The notes under the pieces are model-generated. The model had not been told where the DNA came from and searched no databases. It saw only the letters and a list, made by a program, of their open reading frames with translations. Shown here piece after piece: positions 1 to 5,844 of a stretch of DNA of 5,844 bases. Each line of letters begins with the position of its first letter. The stretch's first letter is position 1. The stretch is taken from NCBI GenBank assembly GCA_946482345.1, contig CAMLRJ010000243.1:1-5844 (forward strand). The letters run 5' to 3'. Made by a program: the position numbers and the translations under genes. This DNA comes from an uncultured Cellvibrio sp. Lineage in GTDB: Bacteria > Pseudomonadota > Gammaproteobacteria > Pseudomonadales > Cellvibrionaceae.

Positions 1-82
1 AAGTTTCCTGTGCGCCGACATTTATTGCGAACAGGATGCTTGTGAGCAGTATCAGATACAAAGTTGGTTGAAAATTTTTCAT
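1..82 (-). CDS. 5' end of an exported protein (partial, signal peptide only)
   Basis: Only 27 codons are inside the window, beginning with the ATG at 82-80, which overlaps the previous stop as ATGA. A Shine-Dalgarno site, GAGGTGA, lies seven bases upstream (counted from GAGG). The visible protein starts MKNFQPTLYLILLTSILFAI and continues NVGAQET. This is a typical Sec signal peptide: one Lys, a hydrophobic core at about residues 8-20, and a probable signal peptidase I site after VGA (residue 24). There is no Cys, so it is not a lipoprotein. The product is therefore a periplasmic or outer-membrane protein of the same operon. Nothing of the mature part is visible, so no function can be given. 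Confidence 0.85.
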   Translation of the reverse strand, partial: MKNFQPTLYLILLTSILFAINVGAQET

Positions 83-846
83 TCTGTCACCTCTTCTGCG
101 ACGGGAGCCTCTTCGGTACCGGTTTCTTCTGTTGCAGGTTCTTCAACAACTTCGGTTGTTTCTGCTGCGGGGGCAGCTTTGGGTTTGGGTTGAATACCCA
201 ATCGACGTTGTAAGTCTGCAATCCAGCTAGCGGCCTGTTTGTCTTCGCCTGTCAGTTGTAAATAGGCTTCATAGTGCGGCAATGCCTGTTCGGGTTTGCC
301 TAAATATAAATCGTAAAGAATGGCGATATTTTTATGGCTGGCTGCATGAAAAGGCCAAACATTTATTGCTTTCTTGTACAAATTTTCTGCACCAACAAAA
401 TAACCTTGCTCACGTTTAAAAATAGCAAACTGATTGTAAGCATCGATGTTATTTGGATTGGCGAATATCGCCATTTCATAAGAGGTTTCAGCTTTATCTT
501 TTTCTTTTTGCGCAGCATAAATATTGGCGAGATTTAAATGTGCGCCTGAAAGTTTGTCGTTGCTCGAAATAATTTGCAGCAGTAATTTTTCTGCTTGTGA
601 CCACTGTTGATTGCGCATAGCGTTTTGCGCAGCGGCAAATTGGCTGGCAACAGCTTTGCTGACACTGACAGGATTTTGCAAATAGGGATTTGGCGTTGCC
701 GGTCCCGGTGGCAAAATGGAAACACCCGGAGCACCCATTACCAGATCATCACCTTTTGCTGCTTTTTTGGATTTTTTTTCCGGTGAGCTACTACAGGCGG
801 ATATTAAAAGAATCAGCAAGAGTGTCAGGCAATTAATAAATTTCAT
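79..846 (-). CDS. Small TPR-repeat outer-membrane lipoprotein with acidic tail
   Basis: The protein has 255 residues. Its signal ends in a standard lipobox, ISAC, with lipidated Cys18; Ser at +2 predicts the outer membrane, with the protein facing the periplasm. After a basic stretch (EKKSKKAAK) and a Pro-rich linker (residues 40-59), four TPR-like hairpins run at about 67-97, 101-134, 135-168 and 169-203; the clearest are LNLANIYAAQKEKDKAETSY and YNQFAIFKREQGYFVGAENL. The last 37 residues are disordered-looking, Pro/Ala-rich and strongly acidic, with 11 Glu. The start is firm: a near-perfect GGAGGTGA lies at the right distance from the ATG at 846. The gene overlaps the preceding large lipoprotein by 14 bases and the next gene by ATGA. 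A role as a small scaffold partner of the two large TPR proteins is inferred. It resembles PilF/PilW (a pilotin of similar size) in layout, but the neighbours are not the usual pilF set; AglT/GltE-like is an alternative by context only. Confidence 0.95.
   Translation of the reverse strand: MKFINCLTLLLILLISACSSSPEKKSKKAAKGDDLVMGAPGVSILPPGPATPNPYLQNPVSVSKAVASQFAAAQNAMRNQQWSQAEKLLLQIISSNDKLSGAHLNLANIYAAQKEKDKAETSYEMAIFANPNNIDAYNQFAIFKREQGYFVGAENLYKKAINVWPFHAASHKNIAILYDLYLGKPEQALPHYEAYLQLTGEDKQAASWIADLQRRLGIQPKPKAAPAAETTEVVEEPATEETGTEEAPVAEEVTE
87..93 (-). promoter_or_regulatory. Ribosome binding site for the exported partial gene
   Basis: The minus strand reads GAGGTGA, then CAGA and the ATG at 82. 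GAGG is seven bases from the start. It lies in the codons for the acidic C-terminus (EEVTE) of the small lipoprotein and supports the very short reading frame that runs off the window. Confidence 0.75.
772..779 (-). repeat. A8 homopolymer after the lipidated Cys
   Basis: On the coding strand eight A residues encode part of PEKKSKK, shortly after lipidated Cys18 of the small lipoprotein; an A6 run follows after TCC. It is a second, weaker possible slippage tract. It may simply reflect AAA codon preference for Lys. Confidence 0.7.
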
Positions 847-3709
847 TACTCACCTCCACGCGGGTTTCGTTTTTGTTGTAGCGTGCGGGCAAGAGTTTTG
901 CCAAAACGTTAAAGCTTTGTTTTACCCAATCGTCATAAGTGCCATCCCAACTGCGTTTGATATTGGCTTCATGGATTTCAATTGCTTTTTCTTCAAATGG
1001 ATAAGCTTGTTCTTCCAATAAAGATTGATACTCTTCCATCGCCAGTTCATCGAGACCTTGTGGTTTTTGAGAGTTCATTAAATCACGGCTCAGCTGCGCG
1101 TAAATTTCACCAATCGTGAAATTGGCTTTGGTGGTAAATTCGGCAACGCCATAACTCAACACTTGTTCCTGAGCTTTCAATGCTTTTTCCAAAGCGGCGC
1201 GTTTGCGTGGCAGGCTGGTTTTAAGCGGGGCTGTCAATTGAATACTTTTAAATTCATCAACACTGGGTTGTGATAATTCAGATTGAGCGCTGGCAGCCAA
1301 CCATGCAGAACGATCCGTTTTTTCGCCGCCTGCTCGTTGATGTGTATTAATAATATTTTGTAACCAATAAAGTCGTTGGCCGCGATCACCGGATTTAGCG
1401 AGCAGCTCGGTCAGTTTGTGCTGCGCTTCGATATTTTCTGTTATGGGTTTTGGATATTCTTTTGCAAAACGTGAATAGCGTTCAATCGCCAAATCCAGTT
1501 TGCCGGATTTTTCATAAAGCTCCGCACCCATAAACAGCGATTGTCGTTTCACATTGGGGTCGGTACTGGTGCGTTCCATAATGCTTAATTCATCCGCAGC
1601 CAATTGCCATTTGCTTTGGTTTTGATAGATCAACACCATTTTGGCCGGTATGGTTGCAGCCAGTGCATTTTGTCCATATTTTTGACGGAAAGATAAATAC
1701 ACATTTTCTGCCTGCGACCATTTTTCCTGTTCCATTAAATACACACCGGCATCGTATTGCGCTTTGATCGCAATTTCAGTTCCCGGAGTGGTTTCAGCAA
1801 CACGCAACAATTGTGCAATCGCTTCGTCTTTGTTGCCTTGTTCCAAACCCAGTTCGGCTTGTTTATAAATACTGGCAGCAATACGTTCATTGACTTGTTG
1901 TAATGTGGGAGCGCCGGGCATTTGTCCATAAGCAGGCAACATTCGTTGCACTTGTATATAGGCTTGCTCGGCAGCAGGATATTCTTTTAATTCAAATCGG
2001 CTGTGTCCCAGAATTAACCAACTGGTGAATTGTAATTTTCCTTCAGCGGGTGGTTGCCAGGCCAAAACACGTTCAGCAACAATTTTGGCTTCGGGGAATC
2101 GATTTTGTTGCAACAATTCGCTGCCTGCATCAGCTAACACATTAATTGCACGTGCATCGGTTGGATAAAATTCGGCGAAGCGCAATGCGTTTTCAATTTT
2201 GCGATCTGCCCACTCGGAAAGTTGTTCGGCAGAAATATTGCGTGCATTTGAAATCAATTGTTGTGGCAATAACACAGTGGCGTAACCGGATTCCGCGCCG
2301 CGCATTTTGTCTTTGTAATCATAAGCAACAATTTCGTAAGCGGTCAGTGCTGCCGCCAAATCACCTGATTGATTCAAACATTCAGCCAGCAGGAAATGCA
2401 TCTCGGCCACTTGAGCATCTTTTGGAAAAGTCTGCACAAATTCGCGATACCATCTGGCTGCGCGTGTAAATGCAGCTGTGGCCTCGTTGACTTTGTTGGC
2501 GGCTTGCAAACTTTGCGCTTCCGCGTGATCAAATTGTGCAAGTTCTACCAAAGATTGATGCAAATAAGCCAGTGCACTATCACCTATTGCACCTTGGCGT
2601 TTAGCCCAATGCTGACTGTTCACGCCGTAACGTTGCACAAAATCTTTTTTGGCGGGTAAGACCAAATCAGGAAAATCGCCTTGTTGGTAAACGTCAATAA
2701 TTTTGATACTGAAACTGGGTGCAAAATCGGAATCAGGATTATCAACAACAAAATGTTGATAAGTGGCCGCACTGTCGGTGTAACGTTTTTGTTCGAGATA
2801 CAAATTACCCAATTGCTGATACAACATGAATTGATAAGCGCGAGGGCCACCTGTTTCTGATTCCAATTGTGAAATGGATTTGGCTCCATCGAGATATGAC
2901 AAACCAATCGCCATCACACGTAAAGTATCTTTTACCAAATTGGCTTTTGATGGCCCCATATCGGTAATGACTTTATCAATTTCTTCCGGTTTTTGTGCGG
3001 AACCTAATAATTGATCCAGTACCTGAGTGAAGGACACCAATGCTAAATCATATTGGCTGCGTTTGAATTGCGACCAGCCTTTCATATACAGCGCATTTTG
3101 TTGCAACGCCGGATTATCGCCTTTCACCACGCTTTCATAATTGCGTTCGGCCGCCGCATAATCGCCATCGGCAAAGGCTTTTTCGGCACGACGGAATTGG
3201 GTTTCTGCAATAAAAGGTGAAGAAGAATTTTCAGAGGCCAATTGATCTAGCACTTCACCCGCTTCTTCTGTACGACCATCCATTGACAAGGCTTTTGCCA
3301 ATTTATAACGCAATTGATCGACAGCAACGCCTTTGGTCGCGCCAGTGGTTTGCGTTTGTTGTGTCAACAATTCACGGTAAAGCGCGATGGGTTTGTCGTA
3401 ATGACGGCCAGCACCCGCTGCATTTAATTGATCTTTTTCACTGCGCACCATTTCCAGATCCGCAATTCGCGCTTTGATTTGTCGTCGCAACGCGGGGTCT
3501 TCAGCTGCACTTAATGCGCGCTGGTAACTTTGTTCAATAGTGGAAATGGATTGCACTTCAACCTGACGTTTGCTGTCCGGTTTTTTGGGTTTGGGTAAGT
3601 CGGCCAGTGTGCGACCGCGATCATCATTGCTTAAAAAACTACAAGCTGTGAAATTAACCAGGCTGGCTAACAAACAAAGTGATAAACCAATTCGGCTGAA
3701 GGATTTCAT
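833..3709 (-). CDS. Large TPR-repeat outer-membrane lipoprotein (AgmU/GltD-like candidate)
   Basis: The protein has 958 residues. Its signal ends in FTAC with the lipidated Cys at 23; Phe at -3 is less usual than Leu. Ser at +2 predicts outer-membrane sorting. A Lys/Pro linker (PKPKKPDSK) follows. TPR-like hairpins cover most of residues 50-755; the clearest are at about 132-160, 166-196 (FRRAEKAFADGDYAAAERNY), 204-233 (ALYMKGWSQFKRSQYDLAL), 292-325, 433-465, 561-590, 646-677 and 721-752 (MGAELYEKSGKLDLAIERY). Residues about 800-958 are helical but not TPR, with the motif EEQAYPFEEKAIEIHEANIK (899-918) and WDGTYDDWV then LPARYNK. From memory, this N-terminal pattern and C-terminal motif recur in large TPR proteins of gamma- and deltaproteobacteria, including those linked to Myxococcus AgmU/GltD, which is longer (about 1,200 residues). 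That assignment is unverified. No catalytic motif is seen, so a scaffold for an envelope complex is inferred. The start at 3709 overlaps the upstream stop (ATGA); the end overlaps the next start by 14 bases. Confidence 0.95.
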   Translation of the reverse strand: MKSFSRIGLSLCLLASLVNFTACSFLSNDDRGRTLADLPKPKKPDSKRQVEVQSISTIEQSYQRALSAAEDPALRRQIKARIADLEMVRSEKDQLNAAGAGRHYDKPIALYRELLTQQTQTTGATKGVAVDQLRYKLAKALSMDGRTEEAGEVLDQLASENSSSPFIAETQFRRAEKAFADGDYAAAERNYESVVKGDNPALQQNALYMKGWSQFKRSQYDLALVSFTQVLDQLLGSAQKPEEIDKVITDMGPSKANLVKDTLRVMAIGLSYLDGAKSISQLESETGGPRAYQFMLYQQLGNLYLEQKRYTDSAATYQHFVVDNPDSDFAPSFSIKIIDVYQQGDFPDLVLPAKKDFVQRYGVNSQHWAKRQGAIGDSALAYLHQSLVELAQFDHAEAQSLQAANKVNEATAAFTRAARWYREFVQTFPKDAQVAEMHFLLAECLNQSGDLAAALTAYEIVAYDYKDKMRGAESGYATVLLPQQLISNARNISAEQLSEWADRKIENALRFAEFYPTDARAINVLADAGSELLQQNRFPEAKIVAERVLAWQPPAEGKLQFTSWLILGHSRFELKEYPAAEQAYIQVQRMLPAYGQMPGAPTLQQVNERIAASIYKQAELGLEQGNKDEAIAQLLRVAETTPGTEIAIKAQYDAGVYLMEQEKWSQAENVYLSFRQKYGQNALAATIPAKMVLIYQNQSKWQLAADELSIMERTSTDPNVKRQSLFMGAELYEKSGKLDLAIERYSRFAKEYPKPITENIEAQHKLTELLAKSGDRGQRLYWLQNIINTHQRAGGEKTDRSAWLAASAQSELSQPSVDEFKSIQLTAPLKTSLPRKRAALEKALKAQEQVLSYGVAEFTTKANFTIGEIYAQLSRDLMNSQKPQGLDELAMEEYQSLLEEQAYPFEEKAIEIHEANIKRSWDGTYDDWVKQSFNVLAKLLPARYNKNETRVEVSNEIY
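850..857 (-). promoter_or_regulatory. Strong ribosome binding site for the small TPR lipoprotein
   Basis: The minus strand reads GGAGGTGA followed by GTA and the ATG at 846, with six bases between GGAGG and the start. It matches the 3' end of 16S rRNA over eight bases and lies inside the last codons of the large lipoprotein gene. It fixes the start at 846 and shows that this gene can be initiated independently as well as by coupling. Confidence 0.85.
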
Positions 3710-5655
3710 TGTGATTGTTTCCTTAGCTCTGTGTCATACAAGCGCGCAATAGCCAATTGTGATTGCGCTAAATAGTGAGTCAGGCGTTTTTCATGTATTT
3801 CCAATTGGGTGTCAACATCGTGGCGTAATAAGCTGGTTTGCAAATCCAACAGATGCGCATTCACCGTCAATTGGTTGTTGGTGTCTGCAGTTAATTTGTT
3901 CAATCTTTCCATCATGGGTTGTATATCAAAACTGGTAGACGTAATTTCACGAATGCGCGCTTGTGTTGCCAGAGCTGCATCCAGTGTTGAAACCAGAGTT
4001 TGTAAATTTTTTTGTAACTCAATCATATTGCCTTGATAAGATTGTGCGGCGCGCCATATCAAAATGCCTTTGAACATGCGCAGTTTTTCAGCAGCATCCA
4101 GATTGTTTTTGCCTGCAGCTTGTAATTTTTGCAGGGCTTGTTCTGATCGTTTGACTATGCCATGCATTTGGCGAGTGTCTTTATCCGCAAGTGCCAGATA
4201 ATCATGTTCGGTTTCGATGCGATGGATGCGTGCGGTCAATGCATCGCGTTGTTTGACCAATTCATTGACTTGCCGATCAATTTTTTCCTGAATCACTTTT
4301 TGATTATCAAGACTGCGTTTGGCTTGTTTTTCAACTAATAATTCTTTGTAAAGAGTTAATTTCGGTTGCCAGTTTTGCATGACTTGTTGCAAATGCAATA
4401 AATCGCGAATATCCAGCACGCGTGTTTGAAAACGGCTTTGTGAAAATAATTCGCTTAAATAAACTGAACGGGTTTTGATAATGCTGTGGCTTTCCAGCTT
4501 CAACCAGTGTTCACCTTCAGCGGCAATAGCAGCGCTGATTCCCGGTTGATCTTTGGTGCGTTCCCACTCTTCACGTAATTCTTTTGCGGTTAATGCAGGC
4601 CCACCAATCAGTGTTAATAATTCACCTTCGGTCAAGGTTTGTCGCATATCGCGAATAAATTGAATTTCTTGCGTAAAACGGGATTCTGCTTCCTGATACG
4701 CCGCCAGCGCATCTCCCGGCGATTGCAATTTTTCATAGGCAAAAGGTAAAGCCAAAATGGATTCCTGCGCAGCAGGTAGTGACAGACTGCGCTGACTCAA
4801 TAACTGCCAGGGAGCGAGAGCAGCTTCATATTCTTGTCGGGATAAATAAGCCCATCCCAATCCCAGCAGCGCTTGATGTGAAAGATGGGTATCCAGCCTG
4901 ACACGTGTAAATTGATCTATAGCCAAATCATATTTTTTTTGTGCGAGAAAGGTATAACCCATAGCTGTCGATGCTTTATCCTGCAACGCCCAGAGTTCCT
5001 TTTTGGTTAAAGCGCTTTCTTCGCTGTGCAAATCATTCAATTCATTAAAATATAATTCAGCTTGTTCGAAATCTCCGGCGCGGGCATAGGCTGAACCCAG
5101 GTTGTATGCAGCGTAAGGGCTCCAGGCAAGCAATTTTTTTTGATTGAGTGATTTTAAATTCAGTTGGCTAAAATTATTTTGTCGAATGGCAATATTAATT
5201 TTCAGTGCGGAGACCTGAGCTTGCAAGTTGGCAGATGCTTTATTGCTGATGTTTTCAAAACTGCGCGCAGCACCCTCAAAATCACTGCGTAAATATTGTA
5301 ATTTTCCCAAATAAAACCAGGCAGCATCGCGGGCGTATTGAGGACGGCTTTCATCTTTCAATATGGAGTTGAAAACTGATTCGGCATGGTTTTGCATACC
5401 AAACGACAAACTTATTCCACCTGCAATCAATTCCGGATTATTACCATGACCTTTAATGCCATCGCGCGAATCTGCCACCATCAATTCTGCCAATGCGGAT
5501 AAATAATCCTGTTGGTAATAATGGTAAAGCGTGACACCGTAACGTAAATCCGCTACCGAGGTTTTGGCTTTCTCTTTTGCAATTGCCGGGATCGCACTAA
5601 CCAATAATGTCAGTGATATCAGTTGGATTTTTTTTTTCAGAGAAAAAAGAGACAT
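3706..5655 (-). CDS. Exported TPR-repeat protein with C-terminal coiled coil
   Basis: The protein has 649 residues from the preferred ATG at 5655; an in-frame ATG at 5667 would add MADV. I prefer 5655 because it forms a TGATG junction with the upstream stop, and the signal peptide then starts MSLFSLKKK. Neither start has a clear Shine-Dalgarno site. The signal has KKK, a hydrophobic stretch (residues 12-22) and a likely signal peptidase I site after AIA (residue 26), placing the mature protein in the periplasm. Residues about 39-330 hold roughly seven TPR-like helical hairpins, for example AWFYLGKLQYLRSDFEGAA, AYNLGSAYARAGDFEQAELY and LLGLGWAYLSRQEYEAAL. A linker follows, then a charged, heptad-like helical region at about 414-511, a GILIWRAA patch at 530-537, and a further long helical segment at 566-640. 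I see no cysteine and no enzyme motif, so a scaffold or connector role is inferred. Its stop overlaps the start of the next TPR lipoprotein by ATGA. An A10 run lies in the signal peptide. A specific family was not recognised with certainty. Confidence 0.93.
   Translation of the reverse strand: MSLFSLKKKIQLISLTLLVSAIPAIAKEKAKTSVADLRYGVTLYHYYQQDYLSALAELMVADSRDGIKGHGNNPELIAGGISLSFGMQNHAESVFNSILKDESRPQYARDAAWFYLGKLQYLRSDFEGAARSFENISNKASANLQAQVSALKINIAIRQNNFSQLNLKSLNQKKLLAWSPYAAYNLGSAYARAGDFEQAELYFNELNDLHSEESALTKKELWALQDKASTAMGYTFLAQKKYDLAIDQFTRVRLDTHLSHQALLGLGWAYLSRQEYEAALAPWQLLSQRSLSLPAAQESILALPFAYEKLQSPGDALAAYQEAESRFTQEIQFIRDMRQTLTEGELLTLIGGPALTAKELREEWERTKDQPGISAAIAAEGEHWLKLESHSIIKTRSVYLSELFSQSRFQTRVLDIRDLLHLQQVMQNWQPKLTLYKELLVEKQAKRSLDNQKVIQEKIDRQVNELVKQRDALTARIHRIETEHDYLALADKDTRQMHGIVKRSEQALQKLQAAGKNNLDAAEKLRMFKGILIWRAAQSYQGNMIELQKNLQTLVSTLDAALATQARIREITSTSFDIQPMMERLNKLTADTNNQLTVNAHLLDLQTSLLRHDVDTQLEIHEKRLTHYLAQSQLAIARLYDTELRKQSQ
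3720..3725 (-). promoter_or_regulatory. Ribosome binding site for the large TPR lipoprotein
   Basis: The minus strand reads TAAGGA ten bases before the ATG at 3709. The spacing is slightly long, but there is no better in-frame start, and the signal peptide begins directly at this Met. The ATGA overlap with the upstream stop adds translational coupling. Confidence 0.6.
5628..5637 (-). repeat. A10 homopolymer in signal-peptide codons
   Basis: On the coding strand ten A residues encode the KKK of the signal peptide (codons 7-10 from the 5655 start). Together with a T6 run at 5643-5648 it forms a weak A-U inverted repeat with a five-base loop, close behind the start codon. Runs of this length are known to allow replication or RNA polymerase slippage; whether that happens here is not shown by the sequence. 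Confidence 0.8.
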
Positions 5656-5657
5656 CA
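5653..5657 (-). promoter_or_regulatory. TGATG stop-start overlap without clear Shine-Dalgarno
   Basis: The TGA of the upstream gene (5657-5655) shares its last base with the ATG of the TPR/coiled-coil gene (5655-5653). The 15 bases before it contain only a weak GGCAG. This layout suggests that translation depends on ribosomes finishing the upstream gene and restarting. It is the basis for choosing 5655 over 5667 as the start. Confidence 0.55.
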
Positions 5658-5844
5658 CATCTGCCATTGTTTGATATCAAATTTGGGTTGCATTTGTGAT
5701 TCGGAATCCTGAATGCGTAACTCAAGTACCAGCGGGTCCTGGGTTTTGGTCAGGGTAATTTTTGCTCCGCGTTTGTAATCCCTGTTGGGGCCGCGACCGG
5801 TAAAAATTGCACTGATTTCGTGCTCGCCGGCTTTCACATTGCCA
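5655..5844 (-). CDS. 3' end of an unrecognised gene, beta-rich C-terminal domain (partial)
   Basis: This is the last 62 complete codons of a gene whose start lies beyond the window edge; the frame is open to base 5844 and ends at TGA (5657-5655). A GTG at 5837 could be read as a start, but the frame continues upstream of it and no ribosome binding site is visible there, so I treat it as an internal Val. The fragment alternates hydrophobic and polar residues and contains the segment AGEHEISAIFTGRGPNRDY, then ITLTK and LVLELRIQDSE, which suggests beta strands of a small sandwich-like domain. It ends in a short tail with FDIKQW. Its TGA overlaps the ATG of the next gene (TGATG), so it belongs to the same operon. 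I vaguely recall similar C-termini in gammaproteobacterial proteins given unreliable 'AraC family regulator' names, but no helix-turn-helix is visible here. Function is unknown; that it is a true gene end is well supported by reading frame and coupling. Confidence 0.75.
   Translation of the reverse strand, partial: GNVKAGEHEISAIFTGRGPNRDYKRGAKITLTKTQDPLVLELRIQDSESQMQPKFDIKQWQM

Noticed and set aside
178..189. Shared 12-base tttgggtttggg at 178-189 and 3584-3595
   Set aside because: Both copies encode Pro-Lys-Pro-Lys linkers in the two lipoproteins; this is low-complexity coding sequence, not a regulatory repeat.
79..846. PilF/PilW type IV pilus pilotin (a TPR lipoprotein of similar length)
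   Set aside because: The size and layout fit, but the neighbours are large TPR scaffolds, not the usual pilF surroundings, and the acidic tail is not a feature I know from PilF. TPR similarity alone is not specific.
716..1021. Plus-strand open frame of about 100 codons
   Set aside because: It lies opposite two well-supported minus-strand genes, has no Shine-Dalgarno site, and its protein is a low-quality mix without domain features.
1345..1365. AT-rich stretch that resembles a promoter or an operator
   Set aside because: It lies well inside the large lipoprotein gene in good reading frame, with no gene start following it on either strand.
2146..2659. Two overlapping plus-strand open frames
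   Set aside because: They are antisense to the middle of the large lipoprotein gene, rich in Cys, His and Arg as expected from antisense reading, and have no start signals.
2620..2907. Minus-strand open frame in another phase, giving a hydrophobic 95-residue protein
   Set aside because: It is a shadow inside the 958-codon gene; its hydrophobic look comes from shifted AT-rich codons and there is no binding site.
5655..5837. Separate 60-residue gene starting at GTG 5837
   Set aside because: The same frame stays open to the window edge, and no binding site precedes the GTG; it is better read as the end of a longer gene.

Overview
All genes in this window lie on the minus strand and form one gapless piece of an operon, read from high to low coordinates. 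It holds the 3' end of an unrecognised gene (5844-5655), a periplasmic TPR plus coiled-coil protein (5655-3706), a very large TPR lipoprotein (3709-833), a small TPR lipoprotein (846-79), and the first 27 codons of another exported protein (82-1). Every junction overlaps (TGATG, ATGA, 14 bases, ATGA). There is no intergenic space, and no promoter, terminator, RNA gene, mobile element or CRISPR array is visible.

The DNA is slightly AT-rich by eye. Shine-Dalgarno sites are of the GGAGGTGA type, and the lipoprotein signals have Ser at +2, as expected for outer-membrane lipoproteins of a Gram-negative bacterium. The proteins look like gammaproteobacterial ones. A Cellvibrionaceae or other marine or polysaccharide-degrading gammaproteobacterium is my best guess, but it is an inference from style, not from a marker gene.

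The four genes whose N-termini are visible all carry export signals: one Sec signal peptide, two lipoprotein signals, and one probable Sec signal peptide on the partial gene. Three consecutive genes are rich in TPR-like helical hairpins, which are protein-binding scaffolds. The products therefore probably assemble into a periplasmic/outer-membrane complex made in linked amounts. The closest described precedent I can name is the Agl-Glt envelope machinery of Myxococcus (TPR proteins such as AgmU/GltD and AglT/GltE, driven by a TolQR/ExbBD-type motor). Related gene sets of unknown function have been reported in gammaproteobacteria. No motor or TonB-like gene is inside the window, so this link is a hypothesis to be tested on flanking sequence. 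Gene symbols are left empty for that reason.

The most notable local signal is a run of ten A residues at codons 7-10 of the TPR/coiled-coil gene. A slip of one base in either direction stops translation within a few codons.
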